From NCBI GenBank assembly GCA_028583685.1, contig JAMXIF010001119.1:867277-931276 (forward strand): a DNA stretch of 64,000 bases, given 5' to 3'. Position numbers and translations under genes: made by a program. The first letter of the stretch is position 1. Each line of letters starts with the position of its first letter. Source of the stretch: Petaurus breviceps papuanus. Taxonomy: Eukaryota > Chordata > Mammalia > Diprotodontia > Petauridae. Positions 54,991-64,000 of the stretch are shown here, in pieces. The notes under the pieces are model-generated. The model was not told the origin of the DNA and did no database searches. It was given only the letters and a program-made list of their open reading frames with translations.

Positions 54991-56500
54991 ATACAGCAAG
55001 GGCTTCATGTCAGTTATTGGGAAAAGAATGACAGCATAAGCAAAAATGGTTCAAACCCCAGGCTCTCCATGACAGGTTGAGTAAATCTGTGAGTGGAATT
55101 AAAGATATCCTTGGGGACATGGCTTAGGCCCCTGCATGCCATGATTAGGGTTACAGATGTCCAGAAAAAAACAAAGACTCAACAAGTTGTTGTTTTTACC
55201 TATAAGAGTACAGATATTAGGAGGCATGGGAGTGAAGAATGGAGTTGGGGAAGATAACCAAAAGTTCATCTAAAAGGCAGGAGGGCAGGGAAGGCATTTC
55301 AGTTGCATCTCATCCTGGTAAGGCTATTTAGCAAAGGAAATTGAGATGCTGCCCCAGACATTTACATCTAGATGTGCATTCAGATGATTTTTTGAATGAT
55401 CCTAGACAGCATGAAGGACCTTCCCTGGAGTATACCTGCTCTTGAAAGGAACTCTCCACTCATGTTGTCCCTGATAAGGATATTTCATGGAGCAACAGAT
55501 TGAAAGAATTTAATTAATTTTGGGGTGGCAAAGGCCAAAAAAACTTTAAGCTTCTGCTAATGCATTTATCTTATGTAATAAAGAAAGTAGACTTGCCTAA
55601 TCCTCTACTCTGACATCCTCTCCTACCCCCTCCAACTAGAATCCATTAAAGAAACATTTCCATTTGCAAATAGGTTGAAAGGTCCTCTAGTCTACCATAG
55701 TTCTTTTAATTTGTACATATGTCTTGACAGGTGCTACAGACAATGAATGGGTTGAGTCCAAAATTGTGTGCATTACATTTGGGAAACTGAGCGGCACTTT
55801 CAAAGATACCAGTATATAAGGCCATCTATCTTTTTAAAACCCATATCCTTCTCGCAATACCAAAGGAATGCAAATCACAGTATACTATTATTTCAGAAAT
55901 AAACAAAATTGCAGGTGACCCACACAGTATGGAAAGACTCATGTGGATATAAGCAAACCACAGCATTGTAGTTTATATGAGACAAAGATTTACATACAAG
56001 AAATGGAGTAAAATACATCATTAACTAAGTGTATGACTAGGAAAGAAGGTGGACTAGTTCTGCAAAAGAATGAAAGGCCATTGATAGGTGGCTGCAGAAC
56101 TACATGGATCCCCTTGAGATTATGGAGTAATGGCTTAAAACATCCTCAGATCACCCAGAATCCATACCCACATAACATAATCACTTCCATCCAGTGAATA
56201 CTCTCATACTATACTTACACACACCAAATTGATTCATGGTCTTTTGAATACTCAAGTTACCTAATCATTCTCTATTTCTGTACTATTAAACTCTGTTCAC
56301 AATATACCCCATCACAGTCACCCAGTGGTCATCTTCCCTATAGCCTACTTCACTAATTAACAGCAAGCAGGAAATATCTTGATGTTTTCCTCTAGTCCAG
56401 TGGGTGACTCACTATTCTGGGAAGCTCTAATCTTTCTTCTTCAGCTTGATACACAAATGCCTGCCTTTCAAGATGGGCATTCCCAGGGCTTAATAACATA
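54991..56500. other. Unassigned
   Basis: About 1.5 kb with no supported gene or named repeat. 'ccaaaggaatgcaaatcaca' near 55865 is octamer-like but isolated. Confidence 0.4.
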
Positions 56501-56508
56501 CTTCAGAT

Positions 56509-56729
56509 CAGTGGTGTCAAATTCAAATAGAAATGGATGAAAAGGAATGAGCTACAGATTGACTTAGAAAATGATAAATTAACATTATGTTTGTTGTACT
56601 ATATTTTTATTTATTTGTTAAAAATTTCTCAATTATATTTTAATCTGGCTCTACCACATTTGGGAGGCTGTTTTTTTTTTTTCCTGGAGTTTTGCCAGTG
56701 GCCAGTTGGCAGAAAATCCGACACTACTG
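56509..56729. mobile_element. hAT-type MITE
   Basis: Ends cagtggtgtcaaatt and (reverse complement of the right end) cagtagtgtcggatt form short inverted repeats. The 8-bp flanks cttcagat and ctttagct match at six of eight positions, as expected of an old hAT target duplication. 221 bp, no coding capacity. Confidence 0.7.
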
Positions 56730-56869
56730 CTTTAGCTAATTAGCCTTAATATTAATTCATATGTGGACAACTGAGAGCTGCCTGGACTTCTCTGTTGTCT
56801 TATAATTACAATTAAATTGAGGACAATAACAATAATATCTTGCATTTAAGCCTGGTTTTGTGTGTGTGA

Positions 56870-56876
56870 GAGAGAC

Positions 56877-56931
<55 letters not shown>

Positions 56932-56941
56932 NNNNNNNNNN

Positions 56942-56988
<47 letters not shown>
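56870..56988. repeat. (GA)n microsatellite with 10-N gap
   Basis: gaga repeat on both sides of ten N (56932-56941). The gap probably reflects an unresolved repeat length. Confidence 0.95.
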
Positions 56989-56991
<3 letters not shown>

Positions 56992-57019
56992 CACTCATGT
57001 CTATTTAATAGTGCTCTGA

Positions 57020-57170
57020 ATTAGGGAGGGCAAGGATTATTTTTATTTTATAGATAAGGAAAAATGCAATTCAGAAAGATTAAGAGCTCCCTAGATTGTT
57101 AGTTTCAGTAACAGGTTTACCATACATTTCAGATCTTATGACTCATCAACTCCAATTCACTTTCTACCTG
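57020..57170 (-). repeat. MIR/CORE-SINE, degraded
   Basis: 'tattttatagataaggaaaa' and the following 'aaagattaagagctccctag' fit the antisense MIR core. Confidence 0.5.
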
Positions 57171-58250
57171 ACTGTGTTGAAGAAAAAGGAAGATAAATGT
57201 GATTAACCTAAGTGGGTAGATTCTTATTACATCCTGCAACCTCCCAGCACTGATTCCATGGAAAGATCTCAGTACTGGCATCATCCCAGAGCATTCATTA
57301 CTACATGTGTGTGTGAGGGTGTGTATCTCTAAATAATAAATGAAAGATCAGTATTGCCTTGGTTTGCCAAAGGAAAGTCAAAGGGGTTACTAGAAGCCCT
57401 TGCTCATTGTGAGATAAGACTACATCTTTCTCAGGGGTCTTGTAAGTCTCTGTAGAAAGCACCAATTTTCAGATCAACAAAATATTGATTTTTTCCCATT
57501 GGTGGGAAAGGTTCTAGAGCAATGGAGCCATAATTCTTATTATCTCTTCTCCACCTATAGTAGCCATATTAAGGATATAATTTGGAGATTTTATGTATAA
57601 CAGCAAGCCATACATGGATCAATATTTAAAAAGGAACTTAAGAAGGAACCCAAGCTTAGACTGCAAGGTGATTATTCCTCACCTTTACCTGTGGTTTTGT
57701 TTGTGCTCACAGATGCTGTTTACAGCTCAGTCACCAATGAAGCTTGTCAGTGTCCCTAAAACTAGAAAAAGAGAACTCTCCCATTTATGTAGTGGAAGGT
57801 GGCAGACATCAAAGAACACTTTAAAAAGTCGAACATATTGCCGACACCATGTGCTTGCTTCAGAAAAACAAACATATGATAACATGCCAAGTAGAATGTG
57901 ACAGATATAGCACATAAGGAAACATTCAAGTCAAATATTGAGGGGCAGTTGGAGTGGTACTTTCAGGATATTTTTTAAAAAAACAGAATAAGATCTTCAG
58001 AACATTGTTGGATATCATCTCCTAAGAAGTATTTATGAAGGGAACTGGAGGCAGAGGTGTAAAGGGATGGTTGTCTGTGCTGGTAGAGATGATAAATAAG
58101 GGACCGATGCATGGAAAAAGTAATATAATAAGTGAAAAACAAAAACTGGGTCTACACAACACAAAACATATAGATATGGAAACTGTGGTAAATAATTGGG
58201 CACTTATCAGGAAGTTTAATATCCAGAAGTTTGTTGACAAGAAGATCTAG
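57171..58250. other. Unassigned
   Basis: Frames at 57593-57901 (102 codons) and 58035-58250 (71 codons) show no recognised motif or splice context. Confidence 0.4.
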
Positions 58251-58254
58251 CAGC

Positions 58255-58425
58255 ATGAAAGGCAGCATAGCAGAGTGGGAAAAGTCCTACAATGGAAGTC
58301 AGAATCTTAGGTTCAAAACCTGGTTCTGCTAATTATTAATCATGTGATCATGCACAAATTTAAAAAGCTCTTTGCACCTCAGTTTCCTCAGCTGTAAGAT
58401 TAGGTGATTTCATTAAATAATAACT
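58255..58425 (+). repeat. MIR/CORE-SINE
   Basis: 'ggcagcatagcagagtggga', 'acctcagtttcctcagctgt'. Confidence 0.7.
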
Positions 58426-58489
58426 ATGAACCCTTGGTTCTCACAACTGAAATGGATGCCTTCAATTGAATTTTAGGAGAAAATAATTC

Positions 58490-58640
58490 AATTAAACACA
58501 CACTAGGCATTCACTATATGCTCAAAAGTACAAGTCTTTGTGGGGAATGTACAAAAAAAATCAAATAGCATAGCTCCTTCTAGCAAAGAACCTACAATAT
58601 ACAGTGGAGGAGCCACTATGTATGTACATACATGAAACAC
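58490..58640 (-). repeat. L2 antisense 3' end, degraded
   Basis: 'actaggcattcactatatgc' and 'aaagaacctacaatatacag'. Confidence 0.45.
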
Positions 58641-58740
58641 AGAACATACAAACCAGATTAAGGTCACAAGGGTGACTGATAGGTCACTCTTTAACTGAAG
58701 AATGTCAAAATAGCATACCTATAACTACAGAGGATAGAGA

Positions 58741-58963
58741 TGCTAGGTCTGGAGTCAGGAAGACTCATCTTCATGAGTTCAAATCTGGCCTCAGACACTT
58801 ATTGACTCTGGGAAAGTCACTTAGCCCTGTTTGCCTCAGTTTCCAAATCTGTAAAATGAGCTGGAGAAGGAAATGGCAGGCCAGGCCAGTATCTCTGCCA
58901 AGAAAACCCCAAATAGGGCCACAAAGAGTCAGACATGACTGAAAAATGACTGAATAATAAAAA
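58741..58963 (+). mobile_element. Mar-1-type CORE-SINE
   Basis: 'gagttcaaatctggcctcag', 'tttgcctcagtttccaaatc', 'ctggagaaggaaatggcagg', tail 'catgactgaaaaatgactga'. Confidence 0.85.
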
Positions 58964-59250
58964 CTCTAAGTGAGCGTTATTATTCAATGAATTTCCTCTT
59001 TAAGAGTTCTATAAATTTGTAAATGAATAAATTCTCCACTTTTTCTATACATTTTAAGAAAGCTTTACTCAGTATTATAAAACTTCAAAAGCAAAACCTT
59101 TCTTTGGGGATATTCCTTCTTCCCCTCTTCCAAGTAAAAGTTATGTGAACAACTTTAGGTTAACATCCATAAAGCCTCTACTAACTTGGCAATAATCCTG
59201 ACATACTCCTGAAAAAGAAATCTATGCTATTTCAGATTAGAATTTATGTC
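58964..59250. other. Unassigned
   Basis: Nothing recognised. Confidence 0.4.
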
Positions 59251-59259
59251 AAGACCTTG

Positions 59260-60190
59260 TAGGGCCAGGCTATATGCCAACAGACCATTCAATAGGGAAG
59301 ACCACAACCAATCAAAAGGCTCCTAAACTCTAATAGGAGATTTCAAAATGGAAGAAAGCAAGATATCACCACTCCTCTACCAGTTAAAATATTAGAAAAC
59401 CCCAAATGGAAACTGAAAGATAAGCATAAGAAATAGCATTTTAGCCTAAAAGTAGGCATAAGTTATCAGAGAAAGGATGGTCAGATGCACTATATTCATC
59501 CCTGGATACCATGTTTTGCATTTGTGTGTGACTTGGTATAATGGGAATGGTAATTTGGAGATCTTCTCTGTCCCTTGATAGACAAGTGAATTTGAGGACT
59601 TTCCTTGATTTGAAAATATACTCTGCCCCCATTGGGCTGAATGTGGTCGCATAGATTCTGTGGTGGGAAGCTTGTTTTTCTGGAACTCCCATACCCTGTT
59701 ACTTCGTAATTGAACAGTAGGTCATGAGGGTTGTGACATTCTCTGACCCTGGAGAAGGCTATATATACCCTGATGCGAGGTTTTACTTTGGGGCTCATTC
59801 ATGGGAAGACTTGTGTAATTTGGCGAAATGAGACTCTGGGCAGCTATTGAGACCCCTCCCCCCACACACATACTTTGAAAACCCAAATGTTGGTGCTTCT
59901 CTCAGTCTGGTAACTAACTAGGTAAGGATGTAATGGTCACACAGTTGGAAGCCCTGTCTGCTGGTCTGGTTCTCTGTCTGTATTTTTTGTTTGCATGTAA
60001 CTTCTGTTTGTATCCTCTGAAGTTCAAGATGCTGACTTTTCTCCCTGAACTAAGGAAATGATATATGTTTGATTAAAGTAAGTTGATTAAATTGTTAACC
60101 CTTTTTTGAGTTGCTTTCCTTATGAAAAGCAGATCAAAGAACCTGTGCTAGTAGCCATCTTGGGTATGCCAGGGTGCTTGCTGTTACACT
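59260..60190 (+). mobile_element. Possible solo LTR fossil
   Basis: Parts in LTR-like order: a long U3-like stretch, a TATA-like word (tatatatacc) near 59762, an attaaa-type polyadenylation word near 60072, and a U5-like end near 60190. I recall similar wording from marsupial endogenous retrovirus LTRs but cannot name the family. No internal region is present. The ends are uncertain and it looks moderately old. Confidence 0.4.
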
Positions 60191-60608
60191 TGGGAGACAT
60201 GATCTTGGGAAACCCAAGACAGCACACATAGAGACAGGGCAGAAAGATAGAGGCTTTTCACTCACCACCATGGTCAATTTATTAAGTCAAGACCTCAATC
60301 AATTCTAGCAGAAAAACCATTGCAAGGGCCCTGGATATTTAAGTTTTATTTGATCCAAGTAGTACTATTTCTGTGTCTTCACTGACTGGACTGAGAATAT
60401 GTCAGCTAATCATCAAGCCATATAATTTGGATGTTGTATTGCTTGACAGGGGAAAACATCTGGGAGGGGAAGGTAATCTCACTGGATGACCTTCTTTAGG
60501 GAGGGCACATGACACAGAAATGTCTGGTTTCAACATTTGGTTGCCTGGTCTGCCCTTCCCTGTCAGATCCCTGGTTAATGCTGTCCATTTTAGAGTTATA
60601 CATCTCAC
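60191..60608. other. Unassigned
   Basis: Nothing recognised. Confidence 0.4.
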
Positions 60609-60611
60609 ATT

Positions 60612-60812
60612 GGCCTCTCTCAGTGGGATAACACGATGCAGCTGCTATTGGAAGTATCGGAGCATCTGGGTCCAAATCTAGTTTCTAATACTTCCTGCTA
60701 CCTGTATGACTTCACCTTTACAGGCTCAGTTTTCTCAACTGTAAGATGAGTTAGACCAAATGACCTCTAAGGCTCCTTCTAGCTATCAGTTTATCGTCCT
60801 ATGATCACCATT
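60612..60812 (+). repeat. MIR/CORE-SINE
   Basis: 'ggctcagttttctcaactgt', 'aagatgagttagaccaaatg' and 'acctctaaggctccttctag'. Confidence 0.7.
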
Positions 60813-61370
60813 GCCTCTAAACTCGCTAACCTAGATTAATGGGCTAATCTTGCAAGTCCCTACTCTAGGGGTTAAACATAAACATAAACAAGAGAGCAGA
60901 AAAAGAAACAGGGAGGGGATGCAGAGAAAAGAGAAGAAACAAAGACTAACCCTATCAAAGTCTGAAGGTACATACTGTTGGGCACAGTGACATTTCTTTC
61001 CGCCATTCCTTATTGAAAGCAAATAAATATCTCTGAGTCACATTCCCACATCACAACATGTATTCAGTTTTATAGAAAACCATTGAAAAGTAATTTATGC
61101 CAATTTGAAAATGCTTCATACAAAATAACAATTATAATTAGCAGAATATAAAAATAACTTTACTGGTGAGAACTTATTTTGGTTTTGAAGCATAATCCAA
61201 GCAATACATTAAAAGTATAGATTTATCAAAATCATACTCAAAGCTCAAGCTTTGGCACTTGTCAAGAATTATATAGATGGGATTCATCTAGCAGGCAGGA
61301 GATTAGACTAAATTTTGCTAGAAATAATTTCCAGCACTAAGATTCAACCCAGTAAGTTAAGAAGCACCTG
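60813..61370. other. Unassigned; MIR-tail scrap near 61275-61345
   Basis: No gene. Confidence 0.35.
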
Positions 61371-61374
61371 TTTA

Positions 61375-61500
61375 TTTATTAAGCATCTCTTAGTTTAGTA
61401 AACACCTACCATGTGCCAGGCACTAAGATAAGCATTGGGAATACAAAGAAAGGCAATTATAGTTCCTGCTTTCAAGGAACTCATTGATCAATAGATTATT
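61375..61500 (-). repeat. L2 antisense 3' end
   Basis: 'acacctaccatgtgccaggc', 'actaagataagcattgggaa' and 'ctttcaaggaactcattgat'. Confidence 0.7.
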
Positions 61501-61910
61501 CGGTCCCATGGATTCCATTATTTTTCTTTGTCCAGGCTTTTATGTTATTTTTAAAAAAGAAAACATTTAAAAGTTTGGGCTGGCCATTCATAGATCATCA
61601 TATCTCCCAATGTAAGAATGTTAAAATTCTCTTTTTTCCAGCCTCCCACCCTATTCGGGAATCCTGTCAATAATATTCCTGCCTCTTGCTTGAGCATCTC
61701 TAATACTGCCTTCTCCCATTTTCCACATCTTTTGATAACAAACCACATCATTAACATGACTATTCCTCATATAAAAACCATTAATTAGCAGATCTTCAAG
61801 GTCACAGGAATCAGAGAACATTTTCTCACCTAGTGGCCTAGTGTACTTAGTGGGGAAAACATAATGATACATTCCAATAATTTAAAAGTTAAGACTGTGT
61901 ATTTCCCATT
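61501..61910. other. Unassigned
   Basis: Overlapping antisense frames (61551-61872) show no motif. Confidence 0.4.
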
Positions 61911-61914
61911 TGTA

Positions 61915-62110
61915 GAAAGAGGCACATTATTTGCACATTGTCATAAGATCACTTGTAGCTGGAATGGAATCTGAACATTTTTTAGACTATCCTCTTTATT
62001 TATTTTAGAAAAAAAGAAATAGATGTAGAAATGTGAAATGACTAACCCAAGGCCACATGGGTAGCAATGGGGATAACTGTGGTTTGAACACAGTTTCCCC
62101 AAATTCCCCC
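61915..62110 (-). repeat. MIR/CORE-SINE
   Basis: 'atgtgaaatgactaacccaa' and 'ggccacatgggtagcaatgg'. Confidence 0.55.
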
Positions 62111-62355
62111 ATGGTACCTTTCATTGTCACGCATAATGGTAGTCCCAAATCCCAAGCCCAGATTTACCATCCCATCCATCAGCACCCAAATTAGATTTTC
62201 TACTAAGTTCTGCAGCTCTTTGATTTCTAAATTAAAAAAAAAAGGTGCCAAGTTCATAACTAGCTCGATAAAAGCCATCACACGGAAGAAATGAATGCAT
62301 TTATTACCAAGACTCTGTTAATACTATTGATTTTTTTCTCACACAATTTCCCTTT
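62111..62355. other. Unassigned
   Basis: Nothing recognised. Confidence 0.35.
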
Positions 62356-62359
62356 TCTT

Positions 62360-62735
62360 TTCTCTTTTTTATAGACCACCAGCAGCAGAAAAGCTCACCA
62401 TTAACCCCGATGGACAGCACTAATAGATCATCGCTGCTGTCACACTCTTTCTCCTTTGTCTCTGAGCACAATAATAACAGCCTGTGGTACAATTTTCAAG
62501 TCTATCAGTCATCAAGGCCTCCTATTGGAGACGATAGACTCATTACGTGAAGCTAGTGAGACATGCGACTACCATAATGCAATCCCTGATTAAAAAGTCA
62601 CCTCTGATTTTTTTAACTCTCCCAGTAAGTATATTATATTACCACTCCAGCTACACATCAGCAATAATAATGACTCAGCTCTTCGTTGTTGCTCTGCCTT
62701 AAATCACAATGACCAGACATTGTGCATCAGGCAAT
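62360..62735. other. Repeat-free block: candidate conserved element or cryptic exon
   Basis: A strong pyrimidine run ending tttttatag (AG at 62373-62374) is followed by an open frame of 58 codons (62374-62547, stop tga at 62548) when read so that the first codon is gac. The peptide starts DHQQQKSSPLTPMDSTNRSS and is rich in S, N and Q. I recognise no protein family. The antisense frame is also open for 62 codons. Words such as ctcctttgtctctg (SOX-like) and the higher GC fit an enhancer equally well. No donor or upstream exon was identified. Confidence 0.35.
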
Positions 62736-62764
62736 ATCGGGTCCAGATTTTTTTTTTTTATTTC

Positions 62765-62925
62765 TGTTCTTCAATCAATTGAGCAATCAAGAATATGTTA
62801 TGGGAGCTTACTAAGAACTCAGGACTGTATGAAGTACTAAGGGGGATACAGGGCCTCTTCCCTCTAAGACCGTACAATCTGGTTGTAAAGGTAGAAATGA
62901 TCTCCTTGAACAGATAACTTCTCAG
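62765..62925 (-). repeat. L2 antisense, degraded
   Basis: 'gggagcttactaagaactca' and 'ctctaagaccgtacaatctg' fit the antisense L2 3' region. Confidence 0.45.
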
Positions 62926-63365
62926 CTTGGTATGTAAAACCTTTCACAATCTTGTCTCAGCCTGTCTTTTTTACGTTTATTATATATTACTCTACTCACT
63001 TTTGTCCACTCTACGCCACAATCAAAGTAAGCTGCTTGCTGATCCTTAAATTCACAATTCCAGCTTCCATCTTTGTACCTTTGTACAAGGCTGAGCCCAT
63101 GCCTGGTATGCACTCCCTCCTCACCTCCATTCTTTGGAACCTTCAAATTTCCGCTCACATTCTACATAAGACTTTCCCTGATTCCACAAGTGTTAGTGTT
63201 CTCTCTTTCTTCACATTGTTTTCTATGATCTAAACTGTTTATATTTTGTGTATTCCCAGTAGAATGCAAGTTCTGGGAAGATAGGGATTGTTTTTAATTT
63301 TATCTTTACATTACCAGTCATAGTACGTGTTCCTGTATTTAATAAATTCTTGTTGGATAGGTGAT
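62926..63365 (+). repeat. L2 LINE 3' end
   Basis: 'aaacctttcacaatcttgtc', 'cccatgcctggtatgcactc', 'gtagaatgcaagttctggga' and 'cctgtatttaataaattctt'. Confidence 0.7.
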
Positions 63366-63600
63366 AGAGCATTTATTTAGCACTCACTCTATATATGGCA
63401 CTGTTCTGAATTCTGGGGACACAAACACATGCCAACAAGGTAATTCACATCCCCTAGGAGTTAACATTTTAATGGTGAAAGATAATACATAACAGGGAGA
63501 AGAAAAAGTAGTATGTGGATTGGGTCAAGGCTGCAGGAGAGTCAAATCAGGAATAAAGTAAGTATGGCTGAGGCCCCTTATGAAATTGTGGGTTGGACTA
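63366..63600 (-). repeat. L2 antisense 3' end
   Basis: 'agcatttatttagcactcac', 'ggcactgttctgaattctgg' and 'gttaacattttaatggtgaa'. Head-on with the preceding L2. Confidence 0.6.
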
Positions 63601-63697
63601 GGTATCCACCAACTAGGAGAGTTAACATCAGGGTTTGATTTGATTGGAAGAGCTAAATAATTCAAGTCAATGAGGCAAGAGATATCATACACACACC

Positions 63698-63733
<36 letters not shown>

Positions 63734-64000
63734 TTAGTGCCAGGGAAATGACAAAGATGGTACATATGGATCCATTATTGCATTGGTATAAATATCCTCT
63801 CTACCAATACAGATTATAGATCTTTTATGCCTTAACTAGGTGGACTTTGTGGGTTGCTGTGGTCAAAAAATTCACTGCTTTCAGGAATTCTCACCTCTAT
63901 GTCACAATGAGACATTGGAATTGGACTTTAGTGGAGATGGATTGGAGATATCAACTTTACTCAATGTTCTGAATTTAGAAAGAGAGATCACTGTAAGCTA
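63601..64000. other. Unassigned with (TG)n
   Basis: A TG run at 63702-63729. Nothing else recognised to the window end. Confidence 0.4.

Noticed and set aside
57593-57901. 102-codon plus-strand frame
   Set aside because: No family motif, and both strands are open over the same stretch, which argues against coding.

Overview
The window looks like intergenic or intronic DNA from a metatherian (marsupial) mammal. It is AT-rich and CpG-poor and packed with retroposons. The organism call rests on the repeats: Mar-1-like CORE-SINEs with an RTE-type 3' tail, a tRNA-derived SINE with the B box gagttcaaatcc and an A-rich tail, a second tRNA-derived SINE type with a more canonical B box, and L1-derived half-L1 (HAL1) elements. 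All sit in a background of ancient L2, MIR and CR1/L3 pieces. The second SINE type recalls families I associate with Australian marsupials, but the species cannot be fixed from sequence alone.

No host protein-coding exon could be supported. Almost every long open frame runs through a repeat, a microsatellite or the antisense of one. The only recognisable protein-coding remains are LINE ORF1 and ORF2 pieces.

Layout. 1-3.4 kb: an L2 split by a TSD-bounded HAL1 (476-3134). 3.4-9.3 kb: MIRs, a dimeric SINE and long unassigned AT-rich DNA. 9.3-12.9 kb: an unidentified non-LTR repeat, an orphan ORF1 fragment and a second HAL1 with an internal junction. 13-20.5 kb: a diverged local duplication, an L1 3' end, a 61-bp palindromic mariner-type MITE, and L2/MIR/SINE copies. 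20.5-30 kb: mostly antisense L2 with nested SINEs, plus an L1 ORF2 scrap. 30.3-31.2 kb: a repeat-free block that may be a conserved non-coding element. 31-42.7 kb: MIR, CR1, L2, a second copy of the unidentified repeat, an antisense L1/HAL1 5' half, and one LTR fossil. 43-48 kb: two more candidate conserved blocks. 48-52.2 kb: a CR1/L3 LINE split by L2 and SINE insertions. 52-64 kb: unassigned DNA, a hAT MITE, a (GA)n tract interrupted by Ns, a second LTR fossil, and a repeat-free block at 62.36-62.73 kb with a splice-acceptor-like signal and a 58-codon open frame.

The most interesting items are a precisely bounded ORF2-less HAL1, a second HAL1 whose 5' UTR joins mid-ORF1, an unidentified ~0.7 kb retroposon with three copies here (one a 60-bp 3' stub with target duplications), a dimeric SINE, a diverged duplicate pair 1.2 kb apart, and the candidate regulatory or exonic block near the right end. 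I found no CRISPR array, operon, tRNA gene or complete host gene.
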